From a virus: a DNA stretch of 28,306 nucleotides. The stretch is taken from the IMG/VR virus record IMGVR_UViG_3300043429_000737, positions 1-28,306 of that record, one strand, 5' to 3'. The notes beneath the pieces are model-generated. The model did not search any database and was not told the origin of the DNA. It saw nothing but the letters and a program-made list of their open reading frames with translations. How positions within the stretch are numbered: the first letter of the stretch is position 1; each line of letters opens with the position of its first letter. Both the position numbers and the translations under genes were made by a program. This document shows positions 4,836-12,451 of the stretch, piece by piece.

Positions 4836-5909
4836 TTAGTTTAAGATTTGGTTTTGTTGAATGACTAAACTTATTTCTTGGTCAGGGTGAATCAATTCAA
4901 TCAGAGGTTGTAATTCTCTATTCATGAAATTCTGTAAAGGTCTCACACTTGTATTCATAAATAGTTTATAAGCTGTTTCCAATTGGTCAGCTGATGATGT
5001 AAATCCGCCAGGGTTTGGTAAACCAATTAAACTACCATCAATGATTTTGTGACCACTCATGATTTGTTTTTGAACCAATTCAAAGATGTTTGAGAAATAT
5101 CCCGATTCAACTGTTGATTGGATTTGAGTGATGTCAGGTTTTTGTTCTGCTTCACCATAAGATACAATTACACGACCAGCGTTTTCAGGACCCATATAAC
5201 GGTCTTCAATACTTTTCAATATTTGTGTTTGTTCGTTCTGTGAGTCAGGTGCGTTCATGTTGAAGTGAACCCATAATGATGGTGATAAACCGTTTTGGAT
5301 ATTGGCTAAATTGAATACGGTGATGGCGTGGTTTAATCTCACGTCATTGATTACAGATAACCAATCAGGAGCTCCGTAATAATCGTATCCACTTTGGTAT
5401 TGTTTGATATGAACAATCTGTCTGTCTGTGTAATTATTTGGGTCAAATTCACAGAACTCAACTACACCCGCTTTTCTCCAATTCGCCCAATCTCTACAAT
5501 ACATGTATTTGCTTACATCCTCACCCATTTCCTTTGGTTTACCCAATCTCATATAACGTGAAGGAATTACATATAAACCAGCAAGTCCTTGAGACCTGTC
5601 TTGTTTCCAAACCACTTCCAAAAATAAATTACCAGTTGTAATAAACTCATAATACATTTTTCTTGCGGCATCATTTAATGTTTCTTTGGTGTTAATTTTA
5701 TAATCGTTAACATAACCCATTCCAATGGCGTTATCTACTTTACTACGAACACATGCGTTTTGAATTGGTGATGCATCGTTAAGTAGATATAGTTCATTAA
5801 CGAACATATTATCCACCCCCCAACGAATAAAGAACTCGTTGCGGTTAAACACCTCTTGGAAACTAGTTAGGGTGTTTGCACCAAATTTTAATTTTTCAAT
5901 GTTAATCAT
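4836..5909 (-). CDS. Portal protein
   Basis: The gene encodes 357 residues and belongs to the HK97/PBSX-like portal group. Characteristic stretches are an N-terminal helical part with SPIQNACVRSKVDNAIGMG (about 47-65), the clip/wing strand region (TTGNLFLEVVW), the segment YYGAPDWLSVINDVRLNHAI (about 177-196), and a C-terminal stem and crown with SGHKIIDGSLIGLPNPGGFT and a SVRPLQNFMNREL helix. The length is short but within the range for this group. The portal forms the dodecameric ring through which DNA enters the head. Here it lies near the end of the late operon, far from the terminase, which is unusual. Confidence 0.9.
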   Translation of the reverse strand: MINIEKLKFGANTLTSFQEVFNRNEFFIRWGVDNMFVNELYLLNDASPIQNACVRSKVDNAIGMGYVNDYKINTKETLNDAARKMYYEFITTGNLFLEVVWKQDRSQGLAGLYVIPSRYMRLGKPKEMGEDVSKYMYCRDWANWRKAGVVEFCEFDPNNYTDRQIVHIKQYQSGYDYYGAPDWLSVINDVRLNHAITVFNLANIQNGLSPSLWVHFNMNAPDSQNEQTQILKSIEDRYMGPENAGRVIVSYGEAEQKPDITQIQSTVESGYFSNIFELVQKQIMSGHKIIDGSLIGLPNPGGFTSSADQLETAYKLFMNTSVRPLQNFMNRELQPLIELIHPDQEISLVIQQNQILN

Positions 5910-6355
5910 CCTTGATATACTTTAAATATTTGACTCGATGATGTGCCAGAGTATGACACAATTTCGTTATAAACAGGGTTGGTTCCAATTACATTGGCCA
6001 TTCCTTCATACACCACATCGAATGCGGTTATTGGGTTCAAATTTGTCGGAGACGCTTGTTCATAGATTTTCACATAATATTGACCCGGTATTAAGTGTAG
6101 ATTTACTGGTGTTGTGGTTCCTGTTGCAATGAATACCTCAGAACTTCCTGAATCAACATCAATTTGAAATTGGTCATAACTTGGCTCATATCCAACTGCA
6201 CCTGTTGCTGGTAACAAGTATGGAATGAACTTCCAATTTTGTTTGGTTAATTTGTGAGTGATTGTCCACAAATAATAGACAGTCCCTGTTAACTGTTTAT
6301 TACGAGAACAGGTTGCAACTACTGTATTTAATTGAGCTTGGTTTATTGGTATCAT
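5906..6355 (-). CDS. Unrecognised virion-type protein next to the portal
   Basis: The gene encodes 149 residues of mostly beta pattern (LTGTVYYLWTITHKLTKQNW, then QFQIDVDSGSSEVFIATG and PGQYYVKIYEQASPTNL). This resembles a small beta-sandwich structural protein, with no signal peptide or membrane segment. Its start is 12 bases from the end of the adhesin gene, and its stop overlaps the portal start by 4 bp. A decoration, neck or fibre-attachment role is plausible from position. No family is recognised. Confidence 0.7.
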   Translation of the reverse strand: MIPINQAQLNTVVATCSRNKQLTGTVYYLWTITHKLTKQNWKFIPYLLPATGAVGYEPSYDQFQIDVDSGSSEVFIATGTTTPVNLHLIPGQYYVKIYEQASPTNLNPITAFDVVYEGMANVIGTNPVYNEIVSYSGTSSSQIFKVYQG

Positions 6356-6366
6356 ATTAAATTATA

Positions 6367-9126
6367 TTAAACACAAGGTGGTGAAGATTTATATGGGTGA
6401 CCAGATGGTAAATCTGCTTCCATTCCCCATTTCCATGCAAGGTATCCTTCTACCTTTTCTCTATTTGTAGTTGATAAAGCTGAATCACATACAATAATTT
6501 CAGCAATAGCACCATCGAAGTAATCGTTATATTGGTCTTTACCAATTAATGAATCTGAGAATGTACCAGAAGATGGTAATACAATTGAAGTTGGTGTATT
6601 ATCGGATGCACCATCTAACCATAAACTAATTGAACCTGTACCTCCACCAGTGTCTGTTCTAACAATTGATGTGAAATAGTATGTTCCATTTGATAAAGTT
6701 GTATTACCTCTAATTTCTTCGTTTGGTACACCATAGTACATGTAGTCAGTTGGATAACCACTACTACCCCATAATTCACCAAATGAACATGTATTAGATG
6801 GTGAATATAATGTTAACATGGCTTGATAACTTGATGATGTATCTCTTCTTGCCAAAACAAATACAGTTGCGTCATATCCTAATGTGAAGTCTGGCAAATC
6901 AAACCATTTAGATGGGAAATCAATTGTATCCTTACCATCCAAATTTGCGGTCAATAAACTTGGTTCATTACCACTTGTTGTTGTTGCATCTCTGTTGTTA
7001 CCACTCTTATCGTCCCATTGAGTTACCAATGAACCACTTAATGTTAATGTTGCAGTATCAGATGAATCCAACCATAATGCTGTTGTCAATTGTGTTGGTG
7101 TCCATGGTGTACAACCTCCACCCGAAGGTGTTGGTGTCATTGTTGGTGTAGGCGTTGGACTTGGTGCTGCTGGTGTTGCACTTGGTGTCGGAGTAACTGA
7201 TGAGGTTGCTGATGGGGTTGGTGTTGTTGATGGACAAACAGGAGGATAAGATATGTAACTATTGGCGGTTATCGCTCCATTTGATGGATAATAAATTGAA
7301 CCATCAGTTAAAAGACCATTACCCATTCCAATACCTGTTCCTGAGAATGTCCCACCATTTATTCTATAATCACCAGTAGTTTCTTGGAGCACCCATTGGT
7401 CAGCACCTGATGGGTCATCTTGCCACATAATTATCCAATAAGTTGAACCTGAATATTTTCCGAATGCTGCATATGTATTTCCACTGATTGGACCTGGTGT
7501 AAAAGTTTGTGTATCTGCGGTCCAATATCCACCACTGAATGTTCCACCCGTATATGAATATAATCTATTGTAAATTCCATTAAATTGGGTATTACCTGTA
7601 GTATTAATACGCGTATATTCCAATTGTTCAGGACAAAGTGGATAAGGTGTGATTGACGGTGTGATACTTGGAGTTGCACTTGGGGTACGAGTTATACTTG
7701 GTGTTGGTGATATACTCATAGATGGAGTTGCTGATGGTGTTGCACTCATCGTTGGAGTAGCCGTTGGGGTTACAGATGGAAGTGTAGGACAAGTTCCCCA
7801 TATTGGTTTATTACCATCAATCAAAGGACAACCACCATCACTAAATGTTGCTGGTTCAGAAAGAATTGGTAATACACACCATAGAGTTAAATCTTGGTTG
7901 AATGTTAATGCTCCTGAGAACATATAATCCATGGCTGTATCCAAGATAATTGCTGATGTGTTCCAGTTTCCAATATCTTGGTTAAAAGATGCTGCTTTAT
8001 AGAACATCCATTGGAAATTCTCAACATTAGATGTATCCCAAGTCGTTACGTTACCATTGAATGTTTGTGCTGCAGAAAACATATAGGACATATCGGTCAC
8101 ATTGGTTGTAGACCATAATCCCAAATCTGAATTGAAATTGAAACAACCTTGGAAGGTACCTACCATCAATGTGATATTTGAGGTATCCCAGTTATCTATA
8201 TTTTCTGTAAAGTTTGCACATCCTGCAAACATGTAGGATATGTCTTGAATATTTGAAACATCCCAAGTTTGTAAAGACGCATCAAAACTATTACTACTGT
8301 TGAATCTAAAGAGATAAGCCAAAGATGTACAAGCTGATAAATCAGGTGTATCATTTGCCGCATAAACCATGTTTGAACAACCATCAAAACCATGTGCTAA
8401 TGTATCCCATACAATATTACCCCATCTATCCAATGAGGTTACTTTTTGACAGTCACCAGTGTTGTTAAAATAAAGTCTTGGGAATGTACCTGTAATTGAT
8501 ATTTTATAACTTCCTGGCGTTGAATAAACGTGTAAAACATCACTTAATGTTCCACTATAATTTTCTAAATTTCCATCACCCCAATTGACTTGGAAACTGT
8601 ATCCTGAACCACTTAATGGTAAGTAAAATGAGAACACGTTACTACCAGGGAAATTGGTATCAATTCTAAATTCAAATGCTCCAACACTTGGAGTACTTGA
8701 TGGTGATGGTGTCGGTGTCAATGATGGTGTTGCACTTGGACTTGCGAATGGAGTTAAAGATGGTGTAGCTGATGGTGTTGCCGATGGGGTTACTGACCTT
8801 GTTGGTGTAACCGATGGTGATAATGAAGGTGTCACCGATGGTGTCGGTGAAGTAGATGGTGAAGGGAAATTGGTTTGTGAAGGTGAAGGTGTAATTGAAG
8901 GGGTTTGAGTAACCGTTGGAGTTCTCGTTGGAGAAACCGTTGCGGTAGGGGTTGGTGATAAAGATGGTGTTCTTGTAGGAGTTGCTGTGGGTGTTGGTGA
9001 AGGTGATGCAAACGGTGTTGCGGTTGGAGTTGGTGTTGCACCAAAAAATTGTGTTATGATATCCAACAACGCTCGTTGTTCTCCTAAATAATCTGAAAAT
9101 TTCTTATTAAAAAAATTCCTTGCCAT
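6367..9126 (-). CDS. Modular adhesin or tail fibre with PT-linkers and lectin domain
   Basis: The gene encodes 919 residues. A short anchor (1-30) is followed by a Pro/Thr/Ser linker (31-148). Next come a PKD-like Ig domain (about 150-212, with VNWGDG and HVYSTPGSYKISITG), BspA/DUF285 repeats (about 213-420, repeating the form W-D-T-S-N-V-x-x-x-x-x-M-F), a second linker (448-496) and an unassigned beta domain (498-631). A third linker (633-668) leads to a ConA-like/LamG lectin domain (670-919) ending EGYLAWKWGMEADLPSGHPY, a typical phage tail-fibre ending. BspA repeats and lectin domains bind surface glycans or proteins. I infer receptor or environmental-surface binding. The three linkers lie at about 9036-8683, 7785-7639 and 7230-7123. 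Whether it sits on tail or capsid is unknown. Confidence 0.85.
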   Translation of the reverse strand: MARNFFNKKFSDYLGEQRALLDIITQFFGATPTPTATPFASPSPTPTATPTRTPSLSPTPTATVSPTRTPTVTQTPSITPSPSQTNFPSPSTSPTPSVTPSLSPSVTPTRSVTPSATPSATPSLTPFASPSATPSLTPTPSPSSTPSVGAFEFRIDTNFPGSNVFSFYLPLSGSGYSFQVNWGDGNLENYSGTLSDVLHVYSTPGSYKISITGTFPRLYFNNTGDCQKVTSLDRWGNIVWDTLAHGFDGCSNMVYAANDTPDLSACTSLAYLFRFNSSNSFDASLQTWDVSNIQDISYMFAGCANFTENIDNWDTSNITLMVGTFQGCFNFNSDLGLWSTTNVTDMSYMFSAAQTFNGNVTTWDTSNVENFQWMFYKAASFNQDIGNWNTSAIILDTAMDYMFSGALTFNQDLTLWCVLPILSEPATFSDGGCPLIDGNKPIWGTCPTLPSVTPTATPTMSATPSATPSMSISPTPSITRTPSATPSITPSITPYPLCPEQLEYTRINTTGNTQFNGIYNRLYSYTGGTFSGGYWTADTQTFTPGPISGNTYAAFGKYSGSTYWIIMWQDDPSGADQWVLQETTGDYRINGGTFSGTGIGMGNGLLTDGSIYYPSNGAITANSYISYPPVCPSTTPTPSATSSVTPTPSATPAAPSPTPTPTMTPTPSGGGCTPWTPTQLTTALWLDSSDTATLTLSGSLVTQWDDKSGNNRDATTTSGNEPSLLTANLDGKDTIDFPSKWFDLPDFTLGYDATVFVLARRDTSSSYQAMLTLYSPSNTCSFGELWGSSGYPTDYMYYGVPNEEIRGNTTLSNGTYYFTSIVRTDTGGGTGSISLWLDGASDNTPTSIVLPSSGTFSDSLIGKDQYNDYFDGAIAEIIVCDSALSTTNREKVEGYLAWKWGMEADLPSGHPYKSSPPCV

Positions 9127-9132
9127 CTTTTG

Positions 9133-9366
9133 TTATATTATTATATTTTTATGTATTTCGTGTATCTGATTGATTGCGTCCATTAGGTTAATTTCATCTC
9201 CAACTTTTACCACATAATCTCTCACAGTTTTTGTATGTTTCGTTCTATTGAAATATGATACGTTAATTGTGATGACATCTGTTTGAAAATTGATGACCAT
9301 TGTTTCAATTACATATCCATCATATTCCTGACCATCTAATATTAATTTCTTATTGATGTTTAACAT
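9133..9366 (-). CDS. Small protein between two adhesin genes
   Basis: The gene encodes 77 residues, unrecognised. The pattern is alternating hydrophobic and polar residues (LILDGQEYDGYVIETMVINF, then TDVITINVSYFNRTKH), suggesting a small beta domain, with a helical end (LMDAINQIHEIHK). It overlaps the upstream gene by one base and precedes the large adhesin gene by 6 bases. It could be an attachment or chaperone protein for either adhesin, but this rests only on position. Confidence 0.7.
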   Translation of the reverse strand: MLNINKKLILDGQEYDGYVIETMVINFQTDVITINVSYFNRTKHTKTVRDYVVKVGDEINLMDAINQIHEIHKNIII

Positions 9367-10142
9367 TAGAATGAACGTACAGCTCTAACCTTGTATCCGT
9401 TATTGTTTTTGTTATCTGTATTTGAGGCAATGAAACAACAAATCTCTTGATACCAAGCTTGATTTGAATTGTACTGTGATGATGTCCAATATCTGTCACC
9501 ATCAGAAAATCCTAAACTAGATAAAAGACCACCTGAATAATTGGCATTAATTGAATACCATTCATCTTTGCTTGGAAGATACCAATCTGAATATCCACCT
9601 GAACTCAAATCATCACAAATTCGTGCTGCAATACCAGCTGTCGCACATTGATTGACAATCGCTGTTGTATTTGCTTGACCTGAACCAATTGATTCAGTGG
9701 TACCTGTGATATTTGTTCCTTGACATCCCCACAAAGTGTTTATACCACCAGTATCGGTGGTTGTCATAATTAAACCATGTTGAACATCAGGGTCATAACC
9801 TGTATCACCAGATTGAAGAATGTAAACAATTCTTCCTCCTTGATATGCTTGGTTTAATGTTAAAACAGTTCGTGAAGGTGTTGGAGTGACTGTTGGTGTT
9901 GGAGTTACACTTGGTACTGGTGAAGATGGTGTAACTGATGGGGTAACTGAAGGAGTTGGTGATGGACTTACATCAGGAGTTGTCTCCTTTTCAACATTCA
10001 TAATTTGAGAACCCCAAACATTACCTTTCCATTTCTTTTCAGATAAAGGTTTTAGTAATTCCTCAATAGATTGATTAATTTTTGGTTGCCCTTTCGGTAC
10101 ATTTGCTGGTCGCCACTTTTTTCCTCCCCAATTGAATCCCAT
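9366..10142 (-). CDS. PT-linked adhesin with DUF1566/Lcl domain
   Basis: The gene encodes 258 residues. Residues 1-54 are an anchor rich in Lys, Trp and Pro (GFNWGGKKWRPANVPKGQP). Residues 55-92 are a Pro/Thr/Ser/Val linker (about 9980-9867). Residues 95-258 match the DUF1566/Lcl C-terminal domain: QGGRIVYILQSGDTGYDPDV, HGLIMTT, GGYSDWYLPSKDEW, a W-T-S-S motif, and the closing NNNGYKVRAVRSF. Lcl-type domains have a C-type-lectin/FGE-like fold and occur in adhesins that bind glycans. It probably contributes host or surface binding. It is the first gene after a terminator, and I see no perfect promoter for it, so it may depend on read-through. Confidence 0.8.
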   Translation of the reverse strand: MGFNWGGKKWRPANVPKGQPKINQSIEELLKPLSEKKWKGNVWGSQIMNVEKETTPDVSPSPTPSVTPSVTPSSPVPSVTPTPTVTPTPSRTVLTLNQAYQGGRIVYILQSGDTGYDPDVQHGLIMTTTDTGGINTLWGCQGTNITGTTESIGSGQANTTAIVNQCATAGIAARICDDLSSGGYSDWYLPSKDEWYSINANYSGGLLSSLGFSDGDRYWTSSQYNSNQAWYQEICCFIASNTDNKNNNGYKVRAVRSF

Positions 10143-10186
10143 AATCTTTTTTAAAAATATAAGTAATTTATTTTATAGGATAAATA

Positions 10187-10212
10187 AAAAGGGGGTTTTT
10201 ACGCCCCCTTTT
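10187..10212 (-). terminator. Intrinsic terminator after the tail tube gene
   Basis: AAAAGGGGG (10187-10195) pairs with CCCCCTTTT (10204-10212) around an 8-base loop. On the minus strand the hairpin is followed by a T-rich run. It would lower expression of everything after the capsid and tail-tube genes (adhesins, portal, connector) relative to the abundant proteins upstream. Confidence 0.8.
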
Positions 10213-10233
10213 CGGTATCCAATTTAGATATCA

Positions 10234-10782
10234 TTACTCAGCGTTAACGTTGATACCTTGACACACAGCGTCCAAAGTTGTAGTTACAACGATTTCAGCT
10301 GATGGGTTAGGCTCACCACCTAAGAAGGTAAGGTTAACACCGTTAGCGTCATTGTACGCTAAACCTGATAACATCTGTCCCGCACTGATGTATACACCAT
10401 TCTCGAATCCAACGGCCCAATAACGGTCGTTGTTATCAAGAACAATCATGTACAATGCGTTCTGTTTGATTAATTCGAACCAAAGATTTCTCAATGCTTG
10501 GTTCAGTTTCGGTAGGTTAACTACCACTGTTGGTTGGAACACTATAGATTGGTTAGTATCGTTTACCAATACGTCTTCAGTTAAAGAAGAAGATTGACGT
10601 ACTAACTCAAACTTATAGAAAGTTCCCGTACCAGAAATACTGGTAATAGCATTGTCACCATTATAGGTAACAGATGTAATGGTTGAACCTGAGTCTCCCA
10701 AAATCCACAGAGATTTGATACCACCTGTAGACTCGTTACGACAGTCAAGAGTATAACCATTTTCGATATAACAACTTGCCAT
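10234..10782 (-). CDS. Probable major tail tube protein
   Basis: The gene encodes 182 residues. The N-terminus (ENGYTLDCRNESTGGIKSLW) and the later segments (NLPKLNQALRNLWFELIKQN, VLDNNDRYWAVGFENGVYIS, DANGVNLTFLGGEPNP) are typical of a conserved Bacteroidetes-phage structural protein. I take this protein to be the tail tube subunit: a beta-sandwich with one helix. It lies directly downstream of the major capsid gene and upstream of a terminator, in keeping with a protein needed in high copy. A capsid decoration protein is the alternative. Confidence 0.65.
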   Translation of the reverse strand: MASCYIENGYTLDCRNESTGGIKSLWILGDSGSTITSVTYNGDNAITSISGTGTFYKFELVRQSSSLTEDVLVNDTNQSIVFQPTVVVNLPKLNQALRNLWFELIKQNALYMIVLDNNDRYWAVGFENGVYISAGQMLSGLAYNDANGVNLTFLGGEPNPSAEIVVTTTLDAVCQGINVNAE

Positions 10783-10819
10783 AATTTATTCGTTAGTTAA
10801 TTTAAAGTTTATTTTTTTA

Positions 10820-11767
10820 TTACGATTTACAGATACAGAATGAAGCTGGGTCGAATACACCGATACCGTAAGTTACGTTAGCCATAATCTTAACGATGTC
10901 TTCGAATGGGTCGTAGATAGACTTCACTGTCATGATTTCAGAGTTCATACCGAACATGTAGTATGATGCAGGACCTGCGTAGTACGCATTTACACCATCA
11001 AGACCAACAGTTGGGATAACTCTTACGTTAGTACCAGGAAGAACCAAAGACCACTCTTCACCTGAAGCAGCACCAGCAGCATCAAGAGTGAACAAGTTCA
11101 CATAAGAACTGTTTCTCATAGAAGCAACCAACGCTCTGTAGTTAGCATAAGAACAGTAAATTACTAAGTCATCTCTGTGCAATACGTTAGAAGGAATGTT
11201 TTGGTAGATAGTAGAGAATACATCCAAACCGTTAGATGAAGTAGCACCTGTGTAAGCGATTTGAGTAGCACCATTACCTGAAGTGATTAATGCACCAACA
11301 CCGTTGAAACAAGCTGAACCGTAAGTACCACCTGTAGCAACTGTATTTTGCCATAATTGTTTTTCAACTTGGTTAGCGATTCTGTTAGAGATATCTGTCA
11401 AGATTACTTCTTCAAATGGAACTGACTCTTGGAAGTTAGCGTTTGAAAGAGACTGTGACAAATATGTGTCATACAAATCGTAAGGACAAAGTTGTTGGTT
11501 TACTTTTTTATTACAAAGGTCTACAGTTACCAAGTTTTGGGTTGTAGCACCTGTTGGTGAGAATCCGCAATCTAAGTCTTGTAAGATTACATCGTTGGTT
11601 ACGAAACCAACTTTCTCGGTTGTTCCTTTTAAGTTAGGACGAACTGTAGCATATTTTGGAAGGGTTAATCCCAAAATGGATTTAATCAACATATCTGAAC
11701 CATAGCTGTTGTACGTTGGTAACGCAGCTAAGTCATAGTTGAAGTTGAATTTTTTATTCTTTTCCAT
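10820..11767 (-). CDS. Major capsid protein
   Basis: The gene encodes 315 residues and carries the pattern of Bacteroidetes-phage HK97-fold capsid proteins. The N-terminal arm (YNSYGSDMLIKSILGLTLPK) is followed by a Cys-containing segment (VNQQLCPYDLYDTYLSQS), then the spine helix region (FEEVILTDISNRIANQVEKQ). The C-terminal A-domain contains VRVIPTVGLDGVNAYYAGPA and YDPFEDIVKIMANVTYGIGV. Codon choice looks smoother and GC slightly higher than neighbours, as expected for a highly expressed gene. It follows the scaffold gene directly, as in most tailed phages. Confidence 0.9.
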   Translation of the reverse strand: MEKNKKFNFNYDLAALPTYNSYGSDMLIKSILGLTLPKYATVRPNLKGTTEKVGFVTNDVILQDLDCGFSPTGATTQNLVTVDLCNKKVNQQLCPYDLYDTYLSQSLSNANFQESVPFEEVILTDISNRIANQVEKQLWQNTVATGGTYGSACFNGVGALITSGNGATQIAYTGATSSNGLDVFSTIYQNIPSNVLHRDDLVIYCSYANYRALVASMRNSSYVNLFTLDAAGAASGEEWSLVLPGTNVRVIPTVGLDGVNAYYAGPASYYMFGMNSEIMTVKSIYDPFEDIVKIMANVTYGIGVFDPASFCICKS

Positions 11768-11793
11768 GTTTTTAATTGTTAGTTTATTTTTTA

Positions 11794-12387
11794 TTAACGT
11801 CTCATTGATTTGATAATATCCAATTTGTAATCATCCATAGTTTCTTTGTAGGTCTTTTTTTCTACTACAGAGAATTTCTCAGGTGATTTTTTGAATGAAT
11901 CAAAATCCTTTTTTATTGAAGACATTTCAGTCTCCATTTTTGTCTTTAATTTTTTCATTTCCTCAGCGAGAGTTTTTACTTCTTCAACAAGTGGAAGTAA
12001 AGCATCTACAACTTCAGCAATGACCTCGTCTTTTATAGCGGCTGGTGTTTCCTCAACAATAGCTTCTGCTTCTTCTGACATGTTCTCTTCAGTAGTTTCA
12101 TCAGTGGTTTCTTTTTCAGCATCAGATACTGAACTTTCAATAGCAACAATAACTGACTCAGAATCCACGGTAATCTTGTAACCCTCGCGAGTTGTGTGAG
12201 TACCTGCTGGTGCTGGTGTTAAAGTTGATTCACCTACTACATAAAGAACTTGACCAATCATGAAATCAGAGTCTAAGTTGTTGGTTACTTCCGTACCATC
12301 TTCCAAAGACGTAGTTGCAAAACTCTCTTTCTTGAAAGAAAGATTAAGCATCTCCTTGATTTTGTTTATTGCATCGTGTGCTTTCAT
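11794..12387 (-). CDS. Scaffolding protein
   Basis: The gene encodes 197 residues. Residues 1-85 form a small domain (NLDSDFMIGQVLYVVGES, then TREGYKITVDSESVIVAIES). Residues 88-118 are very acidic (Glu/Thr-rich). Residues 120-172 are a long amphipathic helix or coiled coil (VVDALLPLVEEVKTLAEEMK). The C-terminus is basic (KLDIIKSMRR), as is usual where scaffold contacts capsid. The composition and the place immediately before the capsid gene and after the prohead protease define a scaffold. The N-terminal domain is not a standard part of small scaffolds and may persist in the virion. Confidence 0.75.
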   Translation of the reverse strand: MKAHDAINKIKEMLNLSFKKESFATTSLEDGTEVTNNLDSDFMIGQVLYVVGESTLTPAPAGTHTTREGYKITVDSESVIVAIESSVSDAEKETTDETTEENMSEEAEAIVEETPAAIKDEVIAEVVDALLPLVEEVKTLAEEMKKLKTKMETEMSSIKKDFDSFKKSPEKFSVVEKKTYKETMDDYKLDIIKSMRR

Positions 12388-12451
12388 AATAAAATTTTAA
12401 TTGTTTATTTTATGTATAAGATAAATATTATACTTGTTTATTGACGATAAT

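Noticed and set aside
8654-8908. Plus-strand open frame of Gly-Val-Asp repeats opposite the adhesin linker, and other frames across the linkers (8832-9044, 7649-7927, 23826-24068)
   Set aside because: They are by-products of the repetitive Pro/Thr/Ser codons on the minus strand. None has a plausible fold or start, and they oppose a well-supported gene.
8683-9036. The short-period repeat DNA in the linkers as a CRISPR-like or tandem-repeat element
   Set aside because: The periodicity is explained by codons for Thr-Pro and Ser-Pro in an open frame; there are no conserved repeats with unique spacers.
9366-10142. A diversity-generating retroelement acting on the C-type-lectin-like Lcl domain
   Set aside because: No reverse transcriptase frame and no template repeat of the domain's 3' end were seen anywhere in the window.
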